From Cellvibrio japonicus Ueda107 (GTDB lineage: Bacteria; Pseudomonadota; Gammaproteobacteria; Pseudomonadales; Cellvibrionaceae), in the NCBI RefSeq assembly GCF_000019225.1, contig NC_010995.1:4348501-4412500 (forward strand): a stretch of 64,000 bases of DNA. Direction: 5' to 3'. The notes under the pieces were generated by a model that saw only the letters and a program-made list of their open reading frames with translations, did no database searches and had not been told where the DNA came from. This document shows, one piece after another, positions 37,309 to 46,485 of this stretch (position 1 is its first letter; each line of letters starts with the position of its first letter). Position numbers and translations under genes: made by a program.

Positions 37309-38451
37309 ATGAGACTGCGCTCACTGGCACTTGCCCTTTGCCTGCTCGGCAGCACCCCCCTGGCGCTGGCGGCCGATACCAAAGTCGTGAATACACAAAC
37401 CGGTAAACTACAGGTTAAAACCATCGCCCAGGGTTTGAAAAATCCCTGGGGCCTGGCCTTCCTGCCCGATGGCCGCATGCTGGTGACCGAGCGCCCCGGC
37501 ACCATGCGCATCGTCAGCGCCGATGGCAAGCTGGGTGCACCGCTGAATGGTGTCCCCGATGTAGTAGCCCGCGGACAGGGCGGGCTACTCGATGTGGTAC
37601 TGGCCCCGGATTTTGCGACCAGCAACAAGATCTATTTCAGCTATTCCGAACCCGCCGATAAAAGCAAAGGCGAAAAGGGCAATAGCACGGCGGTCAGTGT
37701 TGCCACCCTGAAAGGCAATGCCCTGGAAAACGTCACCCGGGTGTTCAGCCAAAAACCCAAGGTCGACAGCAGCGCGCACTTTGGCTCGCGCCTGGTGTGG
37801 GCACCTGATGGCACCCTGTTTATTACCCTGGGTGATCGCTACAGCGAAAAAGACAAGGCGCAAACCCTGGATAACCACCAGGGCAAAGTCGTGCGCATTA
37901 ATGCCGACGGCACAGTACCCGCCGATAATCCCTTTGTGAAAACCCCCGGAGCCCTACCCGAAATCTGGTCCTACGGCCATCGCAACGTACAGGGTGCCGC
38001 TATCCATCCGCAAACCCAGAAGCTCTGGACCGGTGAGCATGGCCCACAGGGCGGCGATGAATTGAATATTGATGAGGCCGGCAAAAACTACGGCTGGCCG
38101 GTGATCACCTACGGTGAAAACTACGGCGGCGGAAAAATCGGGGAGGGCACCCATAAAGCAGGCATGGAACAGCCCACCTACAAATGGGTTCCCTCCATCG
38201 CGACTGTCGGATTTATTTTCTACACCGGCGATAAATTTCCGCAGTGGCAAAACAATATCCTGCTCACCAGCCTGCGCGAGCAGACCTTTGTACGTTTGCA
38301 ATTGGATGGCGACAAGGTCGTTAAGGAAGAGCGCCTGTTGAAAAAAGAAGTGGGTGAGCGCCTGCGCCATGTTGTACAGGGACCTGATGGACTGGTCTAC
38401 CTGATCAGCGACGAGAGCAACGGCAAGATTTACCAGTTATCCCCGCTTTAA
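37309..38451 (+). CDS. PQQ-dependent aldose sugar dehydrogenase (YliI/Asd type), secreted
   Basis: A 380-aa periplasmic beta-propeller enzyme with a Sec signal peptide (MRLRSLALALCLLGSTPLALA, cleavage before ADTK). Conserved GSDH/YliI motifs: NPWGLAFLPDGRMLVTERPG, HFGSRLVWAPDGTLFITLGDR, YGHRNVQG (catalytic His region) and GEHGPQGGDELN (Ca/PQQ binding). It oxidises aldoses using PQQ, passing electrons to the respiratory chain. AAGGAG lies just before the ATG. The small cyclotransferase follows immediately at the stop. Confidence 0.93.
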   Translation: MRLRSLALALCLLGSTPLALAADTKVVNTQTGKLQVKTIAQGLKNPWGLAFLPDGRMLVTERPGTMRIVSADGKLGAPLNGVPDVVARGQGGLLDVVLAPDFATSNKIYFSYSEPADKSKGEKGNSTAVSVATLKGNALENVTRVFSQKPKVDSSAHFGSRLVWAPDGTLFITLGDRYSEKDKAQTLDNHQGKVVRINADGTVPADNPFVKTPGALPEIWSYGHRNVQGAAIHPQTQKLWTGEHGPQGGDELNIDEAGKNYGWPVITYGENYGGGKIGEGTHKAGMEQPTYKWVPSIATVGFIFYTGDKFPQWQNNILLTSLREQTFVRLQLDGDKVVKEERLLKKEVGERLRHVVQGPDGLVYLISDESNGKIYQLSPL

Positions 38452-38844
38452 GTGACTCCCTTTTTATTTGTGTATGGAACCCTGCGTCGCGCCTGTCATA
38501 CAGGTGCGCACCAGCGCTATTTACAGGGGGCGCAGTTTATCGGCGGGGCGCGTGTGCGCGGACAGCTCTTTCACATCCGTTATTATCCCGGCCTTGTGCT
38601 CAGCGAGGAGGCGGGGTGGGTGACAGGCGAGGTCTATGCCTTGACCGGTGAGCAGCACTTACAGGCGCTGGATGCCTATGAAGAATGCAGTAATCCACCG
38701 CACCCCGATGATGAATATCGACGCGCGCAGATCGACGTTCAATTAGACACTGGCGCTATAAAAACGGTATGGACTTATGTATATGCCCAATCTACCCGGC
38801 ATCTCATCGCCATCAACAGTGGTGATTTTTTAAGCGCGAACTGA
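38452..38844 (+). CDS. Gamma-glutamylcyclotransferase-like protein
   Basis: A 130-aa GGCT-fold protein: FVYGTLRRAC at the N-terminus is the YGTLR signature, followed by RGQLFHIRYYPGLV and the catalytic-acid region LDAYEECSNP. It likely acts on gamma-glutamyl amine or peptide substrates. The frame begins with GTG directly after the TAA of the sugar dehydrogenase gene; there is no good ribosome site, so it depends on read-through translation. Substrate is unknown. Confidence 0.87.
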   Translation: MTPFLFVYGTLRRACHTGAHQRYLQGAQFIGGARVRGQLFHIRYYPGLVLSEEAGWVTGEVYALTGEQHLQALDAYEECSNPPHPDDEYRRAQIDVQLDTGAIKTVWTYVYAQSTRHLIAINSGDFLSAN

Positions 38845-38964
38845 TACCGCACTTTCTTCAACCTCCACAACACCTACCCATAACAAATCCGCTTATACTT
38901 ACGCCACTCTTGCCAGGGAAGATCACTTTCCCTTACCCCGTTTGCCCCATCTCAGGATGCACCC

Positions 38965-39999
38965 ATGGCGTTATTCCGTGCCCGCAATTACGACATAGAA
39001 CCCCTGTTTCATGCCACTGACAAGCCCAGGGCTAAAATCGGTGTGTTGCTTGCTAACCTGGGCACCCCCGATGAGCCGACTACACCCGCCCTGCGTCGCT
39101 ACCTGGCGGAATTTTTATCCGACCCGCGGGTTATCGAAGTTCCACGCCTGCTCTGGTGGTTCATTCTGCACGGGGTTATTTTGCGCGTCCGTCCACGCAA
39201 GTCTGCCACCGCCTATCGCAGTGTCTGGACCAGTGAAGGCTCTCCCTTGCTCGCTATCAGCAAACAGCAACAAATCGCTATCCAGCAACAGCTAGGGGAC
39301 GGCTATAGCGTCAAGCTGGGCATGCGCTACGGCAAGCCCGCTATCGCCACCGCCCTGCGCGAGTTGCAACACGAAGGGGTGCGCCAGATCATTGTGCTGC
39401 CGCTGTATCCGCAATATGCAAGTCCCACCACAGGTTCCACCTTTGATGCGGTTGCTGCCGAATTAAAAACCTGGCGCTGGGTACCGGAATTGCACTTCAT
39501 CAATCATTATTGTGATGATCCTGGCTATATCGCCACACTGAGCAGCTCAGTGCGCGAACATATCGAGCGCGAAGGTAAGCCGCAAAAAATTATTTTTTCC
39601 TACCACGGCATGCCCAAGCGGTATTTATTGGCGGGCGACCCTTATTTCTGCCTGTGCCAAAAAACCACACGCCTGGTGCAGGAACACCTGGGTCTGGATA
39701 AGAACGATTGCATCACCAGTTTCCAATCGCGCTTCGGGCGTGAAGAGTGGCTGAAACCCTATACTGATGTCACCTTGCAACAGCTACCTGCCGAAGGCAT
39801 CAAGGATGTGGCGATTCTTTCACCGGCCTTTAGTGCAGACTGTTTGGAAACCCTGGAAGAATTGGCGGTAGAAAACCGCGAAGCGTTTTTGCACGCCGGC
39901 GGTGAGAAATATCACTATATCCCTGCATTAAATGACCGTGCGGACCACATCGCAATCCTGGCAGAAAAAATTCGCTCAGTAGCACTCAGCACTTCCTGA
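38965..39999 (+). CDS. hemH: Ferrochelatase
   Basis: A 344-aa enzyme inserting Fe2+ into protoporphyrin IX, the last step of haem synthesis. Typical blocks are present: GVLLANLGTPDEPT near the start, YPQYASPTTGSTFD, IIFSYHGMPKRYL with the catalytic His, the CxxC-like YFCLCQKTT, FQSRFGREEWLKPYT, and the late SPAFSADCLETLEEL with the conserved Glu. AGGA stands 7 bases before the ATG. A 120-base gap before it should hold the promoter. Confidence 0.97.
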   Translation: MALFRARNYDIEPLFHATDKPRAKIGVLLANLGTPDEPTTPALRRYLAEFLSDPRVIEVPRLLWWFILHGVILRVRPRKSATAYRSVWTSEGSPLLAISKQQQIAIQQQLGDGYSVKLGMRYGKPAIATALRELQHEGVRQIIVLPLYPQYASPTTGSTFDAVAAELKTWRWVPELHFINHYCDDPGYIATLSSSVREHIEREGKPQKIIFSYHGMPKRYLLAGDPYFCLCQKTTRLVQEHLGLDKNDCITSFQSRFGREEWLKPYTDVTLQQLPAEGIKDVAILSPAFSADCLETLEELAVENREAFLHAGGEKYHYIPALNDRADHIAILAEKIRSVALSTS

Positions 40000-40124
40000 T
40001 TCAGCTACAAGTCAGTTTCCTGTACTAAGCTCTTTCATCAAGGCGTCATGATTCCAGGCTTAATCTGGCGCCATCCTCCCGCATTTAACTCATGACCTCA
40101 GATCACACACAAAAGGAATCACTT

Positions 40125-40670
40125 ATGAAAACGTTTCTTCAATCCTCCCTGCTCATGCTCGCCTGCGCCATTCCCGCGACCAGTTTTGCCGGCTCTGATT
40201 CAGGCTTTTATATTGGCGGCAGTGTCGGCCAATCGTCCCTGGAAGCAGAATTTGATACCAATGCCAAATTAAATGAAGACGATACCGCTTACAAAATTGT
40301 CGCGGGTTACAACTTTGGTGTGTTGCCGCTGCTGGATCTGGGTGTTGAAGTGGATTACCGCGACTTTGGTAAATTCAAAGGCAGCGAAGCCATTGGCAGT
40401 GCCGATATAGTTGCCGTTGATCTCTTTGGTGTCGCCGGTTTGAATTTTGGCCCCTTTGGTGTTTTCGGCAAAATCGGTTATTCCGATGCAGACGTTGATG
40501 CTGTTGTTGAAAATATCAAGGCCAGCTCTTCCGAATCCAATATGGCCTATGGTATCGGCGCCAAATTCCAGCTGGGCTCGCTTGCCTTGCGCGCTGAATA
40601 TGAAAAATTTGATATGGATGATGTCGATGACCTGTCCATGTTCTCGGTAGGTGCCACTATCACTTTTTAA
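40125..40670 (+). CDS. Outer-membrane beta-barrel protein, 8-strand type
   Basis: A 181-aa protein with a signal peptide (MKTFLQSSLLMLACAIPATSFA, cleavage before GSDSGF) and alternating barrel strands starting FYIGGSVGQSS and ending in the terminal aromatic signature SVGATITF. Many acidic loop residues are present. It belongs to the OmpA-like/porin-family small barrel group; function is unknown. The ATG at 40125 follows AAGGA by 7 bases; an in-frame upstream ATG at 40092 would add a non-signal leader. A terminator follows. Confidence 0.87.
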   Translation: MKTFLQSSLLMLACAIPATSFAGSDSGFYIGGSVGQSSLEAEFDTNAKLNEDDTAYKIVAGYNFGVLPLLDLGVEVDYRDFGKFKGSEAIGSADIVAVDLFGVAGLNFGPFGVFGKIGYSDADVDAVVENIKASSSESNMAYGIGAKFQLGSLALRAEYEKFDMDDVDDLSMFSVGATITF

Positions 40671-40690
40671 TCGGTTATCACGCTAAACAG

Positions 40691-40722
40691 AAAAGCAGCC
40701 CCGTGACAGGGCTGCTTTTTTA
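40691..40722. terminator. Bidirectional intrinsic terminator
   Basis: Stem AAAAGCAGCCC/GGGCTGCTTTT around a 7-base loop with T-runs on both strands. It lies between the barrel gene (plus) and the exporter gene (minus), which converge here. Confidence 0.92.
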
Positions 40723-40742
40723 TTAACATAAATCGCTCATTT

Positions 40743-41552
40743 TTATTGGGCGCTAAAAACCGCCAGCAACATTTGCACAGAGAGTGCAACCAACAACAGC
40801 GCAAAACCTTTTTTCAAGGTTGGTATCGGCAGGCGGTGTGCAAGGCGTGCGCCCAAAGGTGCCGTGATAAAACTGGCACATGCCATCACTAAAACCGCCG
40901 GCCAGTAAATATAACCCAGGGTGTAATCAGGCAAATCCGCAACACCCAAACCATTGATCCAATACCCTAAGGCTCCGGATGCAGCGATGGGCAGCCCCAC
41001 CGCCGCAGAGGTGCCAATCGCCACAGGCAGGGCCAGGTTACACCACACTAAAAAAGGTACAGTGAGCGTCCCGCCGCCAATAGCGACCAATGCCGAAATA
41101 GCACCAATCGCAATACCCACCGCCACCAGCGGCAAATTGCCCGGCAATTGGCGCGCGGGCGATACCTGCAGGTTTCTGATCATCTGCCAGGCAACAAAAG
41201 CCATGAAGATGGAAAAGAAAACGGCCAGGAATTGCACCGATAAATAGGCCGCCAGAAAAGTGCCGGCAAAAGTACCAACCAATACTCCCGGCGTAATTCG
41301 CAGGACCACCGGCCACACTACCGCATTATGCTGATGGTGGGCACGCAAGCTGGCCAGGGCCGTCGGCACTATGGTCGCCATGGAGGTAGCCAGGGCCAGG
41401 TGTACCACATGATCGGCGGGAAACTGCTGCCGCAAGAACAAAAAGGTTAATACCGGAACCATTACACCACCGCCACCGATTCCGAACAAACCAGCGAATA
41501 ACCCGGTAACAGCACCGAGGATCAACAGGGAAACAATTAAATAAATATCCAT
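40743..41552 (-). CDS. TauE/SafE family sulfite/organosulfur exporter
   Basis: A 269-aa integral membrane protein with about eight hydrophobic segments and the internal duplication of the family. GLFAGLFGIGGGGVMVPVL at the start and VAIGGGTLTVPFLV in the second half are the paired glycine motifs. It is predicted to move sulfite, sulfonates or related anions. The start is ATG at 41552. It converges with the barrel gene at the shared terminator. Confidence 0.92.
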   Translation of the reverse strand: MDIYLIVSLLILGAVTGLFAGLFGIGGGGVMVPVLTFLFLRQQFPADHVVHLALATSMATIVPTALASLRAHHQHNAVVWPVVLRITPGVLVGTFAGTFLAAYLSVQFLAVFFSIFMAFVAWQMIRNLQVSPARQLPGNLPLVAVGIAIGAISALVAIGGGTLTVPFLVWCNLALPVAIGTSAAVGLPIAASGALGYWINGLGVADLPDYTLGYIYWPAVLVMACASFITAPLGARLAHRLPIPTLKKGFALLLVALSVQMLLAVFSAQ

Positions 41553-41595
41553 GGTTTTTTACAGCGCCAATGCTCTCGCTCAATGATACTCACAT

Positions 41596-41632
41596 AAAAA
41601 AATCCCCATCGCTTTCACGTTGGGGATTTTTT
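41596..41632. terminator. Intrinsic terminator downstream of typA
   Basis: Twelve-bp stem AAAAAATCCCCA/TGGGGATTTTTT with a 12-base loop and T-tails on both strands. It sits between the exporter start and the typA stop, both on the minus strand, and so should end the typA message. Confidence 0.9.
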
Positions 41633-41725
41633 ATGGCCTGCCATCCCTGGCGGCCACCCTTCGGGACGCCGCTAACGCGGCGTTGAAAATATCTCCCGGA
41701 AATTCTTTATCCTTATCGCCACCAC

Positions 41726-43549
41726 TTATTTATTGGCGCGTTTGCGCTCGTTTTCGGTGAGCAATTTTTTACGCAGGCGAATGCTTTGCGGAGTCACCTC
41801 TACCAGCTCATCGTCTTCAATAAATTCCAGCGCCTGTTCCAGGGTGTGACGGATCGGCGGAGACAGGGTCAGCGCATCGTCGGTACCGGAGGCACGCACG
41901 TTGGTTAATTGCTTGGCTTTGGTTGGGTTTACTACCAGGTCGTTGGAGCGCGAGTGAATGCCCACGATCTGGCCTTCATACACTTCCACACCTGCACCGA
42001 GGAACAAACGGCCGCGGTCTTGCAGCGGGTGCAAACCGTAAGCGAGGGTTTTACCTTTCACCATGGATACCAGCACGCCGTTTTGACGCTTGGCCACTTC
42101 ACCTTCTTTTACCGGGCCGTAATGGTCAAAAATACTGGTCATAATGCCGGAGCCGGAAGTCATGGTGAGGAACTGGCCACGGAAACCGATCAAGCCGCGC
42201 GACGGGCAGAGGAATTCCAATTTGATACGGCCTTTGCCATCCGGTTGCATGTTGGTTAACTCGCCTTTGCGCAAGCCGAGTTCTTCCATCACCGAACCCT
42301 GGTGGTGCTCCTCAACGTCGATGACCACTTGTTCGAAGGGCTCGTGCACCACGCCATCCACAATTTTCTGTACCACTTCCGGGCGCGATACGCCCAGCTC
42401 GTAGCCTTCGCGGCGCATATTTTCAATCAGCACCGACAAGTGCAATTCACCGCGACCGGAGACGATAAATTTATCCGGTGAGTCGCCCTGTTGAACCCGC
42501 AATGCCACGTTGGCAATCAGCTCTTGCTCCAGGCGGTCCTTGATGTTGCGGCTGGTGACGTACTTACCTTCTTTACCGGCAAAGGGCGAATCGTTTACCT
42601 GGAAGGTCATGCTGACGGTGGGTTCGTCGATGGACAAGGGCGGCAGGGCTTCAATAGCCTCAGGGCTGCACAGGGTATCGGAGATACCCAGCTTGTCGAC
42701 ACCGGTAATACACACGATATCGCCCGCATAGGCCTTGTCGGTTTCGATGCGCTGCAAGCCGTGGTAACCCATCACCTGCAGTACCCTGGCTTTGCGGGTA
42801 TTGCCTTCGTGGTCAACCACCACGACCTGCTGGTTGGGCGACAGGCTGCCGCGCGTGATACGGCCAATACCGATAACACCGACATAGCTGCTGTAATCCA
42901 GCGCCGAGATTTGCATCTGGAAAGGGCCATCCAGATCCACGGCGGGCGGCTTGACCTTATCGACAATCATCTGGAACAGCGGAGTCATGTCTTCGGCGAT
43001 GTTGTCAGGATCAAGACCGGCAACACCGTTCAGGGCCGAGGCGTACACCACCGGGAAATCCAGTTGCTCTTCACTGGCACCAAGGCGGTCAAACAAATCA
43101 AACACCTGGTCAATCACCCATTCGGGGCGCGCACCGGGGCGGTCGATCTTGTTGATGACCACAATCGGGTTCAAGCCCTGCTCAAACGCCTTGGAGGTTA
43201 CAAAGCGGGTTTGGGGCATGGGGCCACCAACGGCGTCCACAATCAGCAATACCGAATCCACCATGGAGAGCACGCGCTCCACTTCACCGCCGAAGTCGGC
43301 GTGGCCGGGGGTGTCTACGATATTAATACGGTAATCATTCCACTTGATGGCGGTGTTCTTGGCGAGGATGGTAATACCGCGCTCGCGCTCCTGGTCATTG
43401 CTGTCCATGATCAGGTCGCCGGTGTCATCGCGGCGGTCGAGGGTGCCGGACTGGCGCAGCAGCTGGTCAACCATGGAGGTTTTACCGTGGTCAACGTGGG
43501 CGATAATGGCGATATTGCGCAGTTTTTCGATAGCGGATTGGTCAGTCAC
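41726..43549 (-). CDS. typA: Translational GTPase TypA/BipA
   Basis: A 607-aa ribosome-binding GTPase involved in 50S assembly and stress or cold response. G1 AHVDHGKTSMVDQLL, the effector region, G3 DTPGHADFGGE and G4 NKIDRPGA are intact, followed by beta-barrel, EF-G-like domains III and V, and the TypA-specific C-terminal domain (GRLFLGAGVEVYEGQIVG, then LTNVRASGTD). The length is that of E. coli BipA. Confidence 0.97.
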   Translation of the reverse strand: MTDQSAIEKLRNIAIIAHVDHGKTSMVDQLLRQSGTLDRRDDTGDLIMDSNDQERERGITILAKNTAIKWNDYRINIVDTPGHADFGGEVERVLSMVDSVLLIVDAVGGPMPQTRFVTSKAFEQGLNPIVVINKIDRPGARPEWVIDQVFDLFDRLGASEEQLDFPVVYASALNGVAGLDPDNIAEDMTPLFQMIVDKVKPPAVDLDGPFQMQISALDYSSYVGVIGIGRITRGSLSPNQQVVVVDHEGNTRKARVLQVMGYHGLQRIETDKAYAGDIVCITGVDKLGISDTLCSPEAIEALPPLSIDEPTVSMTFQVNDSPFAGKEGKYVTSRNIKDRLEQELIANVALRVQQGDSPDKFIVSGRGELHLSVLIENMRREGYELGVSRPEVVQKIVDGVVHEPFEQVVIDVEEHHQGSVMEELGLRKGELTNMQPDGKGRIKLEFLCPSRGLIGFRGQFLTMTSGSGIMTSIFDHYGPVKEGEVAKRQNGVLVSMVKGKTLAYGLHPLQDRGRLFLGAGVEVYEGQIVGIHSRSNDLVVNPTKAKQLTNVRASGTDDALTLSPPIRHTLEQALEFIEDDELVEVTPQSIRLRKKLLTENERKRANK

Positions 43550-43798
43550 TGTGGAGTTTCTCTTGGATATGCGCGCCTGGAAGGCAGGGAGGTGGCGTTA
43601 AAAAGGCGCGCATTATACCCATGTCGGTGTGGCACGGATATGACTACCGGGGAAAATCTGGCGTTTTTTTAGCCATTACCTAAAAGATGAGACCTTCGAT
43701 GAACGCCGGCCTATGACACCAAAACACACCGATTACCTGCCGCTGACCGAGCCAATGCTATAGTTAGGGCTTTGCCGTAACCCCAAACCGGACTGCTT

Positions 43799-46369
43799 AT
43801 GCCCGAGGCATCTCCCATCCTGCTGCGTCGTCCCCGTGCCCTGGCATTTCTTGTTCTGCTGATCTCCCTGAGCCTCAGTGCACTGGTTATCTGGAAACTG
43901 GAGGAAAACCAGCGGCTCGCCAGCCGCGCAGACATCGCCAATATCGTACAAAACCACAGTTTCCTGATTCGCGATAGCCTGGACCAGGCCCTTGCCCTCA
44001 ACTATTCACTGGCTGCCATCATTCGCCTCAATCAGGGAGATACCCATTATTTCGAGGATTTTGCCCGCGAAATCCTGCCTTATTACAGCAGTGTCTCCCA
44101 TTTAACCCTGTCGCCCCAGGGTGTAATTACCAAGGTATATCCCCTGCTGGGCAACGAGGCATCGATCGGTTTTAACCAGCTTGAAGACCTGGTGCAAAAC
44201 CGTGAAGCCTTGCGCGCACGGGACTCCGGTAAGCTAACCCTGGCCGGCCCGATTGAACTCGTCCAGGGTGGATTGGGTGTTGTGGGCCGGTTGCCGGTAT
44301 TCCTTGAGGACCAGGGTGGCCGCCATTTCTGGGGTTTTACCAATGTCACCATTCGCATCAACCGCCTGCTGGAAACCGCCAACCTGCCACAGCTGACCTC
44401 CCAGGGCATCGCCTACAAACTCTGGCGCATCCACCCGGATACCAATGTAGAAGAGGTCATCGCCAGCATGGATGCAAACGACCTGCACGACCCGGTTCAG
44501 CGCAACCTGCCCGTTCCCAACGGTATCTGGACCCTAAGCGCCAGTCCCATCAATGGCTGGATCGCCCCCTGGCGCCTGGCGTCTGAAACCTTGATGGCAC
44601 TGTGCTTCAGCCTGTTACTGGGCTACCTGGCCTACCTGCTGGTGCAATTGCAACGACGCAAGCTCAGCCTGCAAACAGCCGTCAGCGAACAAACCCGCGA
44701 ACTGGTCAACGCGCGCGCGCAACTGCAAGCCACACTGGACGCTATTCCCGATTTGCTGTTCGAAGTGGGTAGCGATGGCATCATCTATCAATTCCATACC
44801 CGCCGCCCTGAATTGCTGCTGGTTCCACCCGAGGCATTTATCGGCAAAGCCTTTAGTGAATTTATGCCCGATGAGGTTAACCAGGTCATCTGGTCAGCGA
44901 TGGAAGAGGCCGATGCAACCGGCTTTTCCGAAGGCAAATACTATGCCTTGGAAATGCCCGGAGGCCGGCGGGATTTTGAGTTATCCGTCGCCAGTAAAGC
45001 GGGCAAGGAAAAAGGTATCCAGCGCTATGTCATGCTCAGCCGCGACATTACCGAACGCAAGGAAAACGAAGCGCGCATTAACAACCTGGCCTTTTTTGAT
45101 CCGCTCACCCAGCTACCCAATCGCCGCTTGCTGCAGGATCGCCTGGAACACGCCATTGCCACAGGCCAGCGCCAAGCGGCCCTGGGCGCGCTGCTCTATA
45201 TCGACCTCGACGATTTTAAAACCCTGAATGACAACCGCGGCCACCATGTCGGCGACCTGCTGTTAATTGCGGTAGCTGATCGCTTGCGTCACAGCTTGCG
45301 CCACGAGGATACCGTCGGTCGCCTCGGTGGCGACGAATTCCTGGTTATCCTTGAAGGGCTGTCGAATGATCGCGACCAGGCTGCACAACAGGTACAGCAA
45401 ATTGCCGAGAAAATCCTCCAATCCCTCAACCAGGTCTATGTGTTGGATGAGCAGGAATATTTCAACTCACCCAGCATTGGTATTTGCCTCTTTGGCGATG
45501 ATGATGCCGATATTGAAGACCTGCTCAAACGCGCCGACCAGGCCATGTACCACGCCAAGGCCGCCGGCCGAAACACCCTGCGCTTTTTCGATCCGCACAT
45601 GCAAGCCAGTGCCGCACAACGCTTTGCCTTGCAAAATGAAATTCGCGAAGCGCTGCTGTTCAATCAATTCAAACTGTATTACCAACCCCAGGTAGATCGC
45701 ACCGGACGCATCACCGGCGCCGAGGCGCTGATTCGCTGGCTGCACCCGGAGCGGGGCATGATATCGCCCATGGACTTTATCCCGATTGCAGAGGAATCCG
45801 GGCTCATACTGCCACTCGGCAACTGGATTCTGGACGCCGCCTGCCAGCAACTAATTCACTGGAAACAAAATCCACTCACCGCCGCACTCACCCTTTCAAT
45901 TAATGTCAGTGCCCGCCAATTCCAGCAACCGGATTTTGTCACCCAGGTGTTGGCTGCCGTTACCCGTACCGGAGCCAATCCACACCAACTCACATTGGAA
46001 CTCACCGAAAGTATCCTGGCCACCAACCAGCAGGACATCATTACTAAAATGGATGCACTCAAAAGCCATGGTATTAAATTTTCACTGGATGATTTCGGCA
46101 CGGGTTACTCATCGCTGTCCTACCTCAAGCGACTCCCCATCAACGAACTCAAAATCGACAAGTCGTTCGTCAACGACATACTCACCGACCCCAACGACGC
46201 CGCCATTGCGCGTATGGTCATCCGCCTGGCGCAAAGCATGGAACTAAACGTCATTGCCGAAGGCGTGGAAACCCAACGGCAACGGGACTGGCTGGAACAG
46301 GAAGGGTGCCTGCATTACCAGGGGTATTACTTTGGTAAACCGGTTGGGGCGGAGGAATTTTTGCGCTAG
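43799..46369 (+). CDS. CHASE-PAS-GGDEF-EAL c-di-GMP enzyme, membrane bound
   Basis: An 856-aa protein. A membrane helix (15-33), a CHASE-like periplasmic sensor (about 60-245), a second membrane helix (265-285), PAS (about 310-420), then GGDEF with an intact GGDEF signature and an RHED inhibitory site five residues before it, and EAL with GAEALIRW, LSINVSARQF, LELTES, LDDFGTGYSS, LKIDKSF and AEGVET all in place. Both catalytic sites look functional, so it can make and degrade c-di-GMP. It stands alone between divergent typA and the TSP3-repeat gene. Confidence 0.94.
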   Translation: MPEASPILLRRPRALAFLVLLISLSLSALVIWKLEENQRLASRADIANIVQNHSFLIRDSLDQALALNYSLAAIIRLNQGDTHYFEDFAREILPYYSSVSHLTLSPQGVITKVYPLLGNEASIGFNQLEDLVQNREALRARDSGKLTLAGPIELVQGGLGVVGRLPVFLEDQGGRHFWGFTNVTIRINRLLETANLPQLTSQGIAYKLWRIHPDTNVEEVIASMDANDLHDPVQRNLPVPNGIWTLSASPINGWIAPWRLASETLMALCFSLLLGYLAYLLVQLQRRKLSLQTAVSEQTRELVNARAQLQATLDAIPDLLFEVGSDGIIYQFHTRRPELLLVPPEAFIGKAFSEFMPDEVNQVIWSAMEEADATGFSEGKYYALEMPGGRRDFELSVASKAGKEKGIQRYVMLSRDITERKENEARINNLAFFDPLTQLPNRRLLQDRLEHAIATGQRQAALGALLYIDLDDFKTLNDNRGHHVGDLLLIAVADRLRHSLRHEDTVGRLGGDEFLVILEGLSNDRDQAAQQVQQIAEKILQSLNQVYVLDEQEYFNSPSIGICLFGDDDADIEDLLKRADQAMYHAKAAGRNTLRFFDPHMQASAAQRFALQNEIREALLFNQFKLYYQPQVDRTGRITGAEALIRWLHPERGMISPMDFIPIAEESGLILPLGNWILDAACQQLIHWKQNPLTAALTLSINVSARQFQQPDFVTQVLAAVTRTGANPHQLTLELTESILATNQQDIITKMDALKSHGIKFSLDDFGTGYSSLSYLKRLPINELKIDKSFVNDILTDPNDAAIARMVIRLAQSMELNVIAEGVETQRQRDWLEQEGCLHYQGYYFGKPVGAEEFLR

Positions 46370-46485
46370 CCAATGGCGCGTCAAGTATCCTTTTTAACCA
46401 AACCATGCTACATTTCCGCCGTTTGTTCGAACGCATCCACTTTTAATACCTCTACGGCACTAAACCAATCCAACAAGGAGGGCGC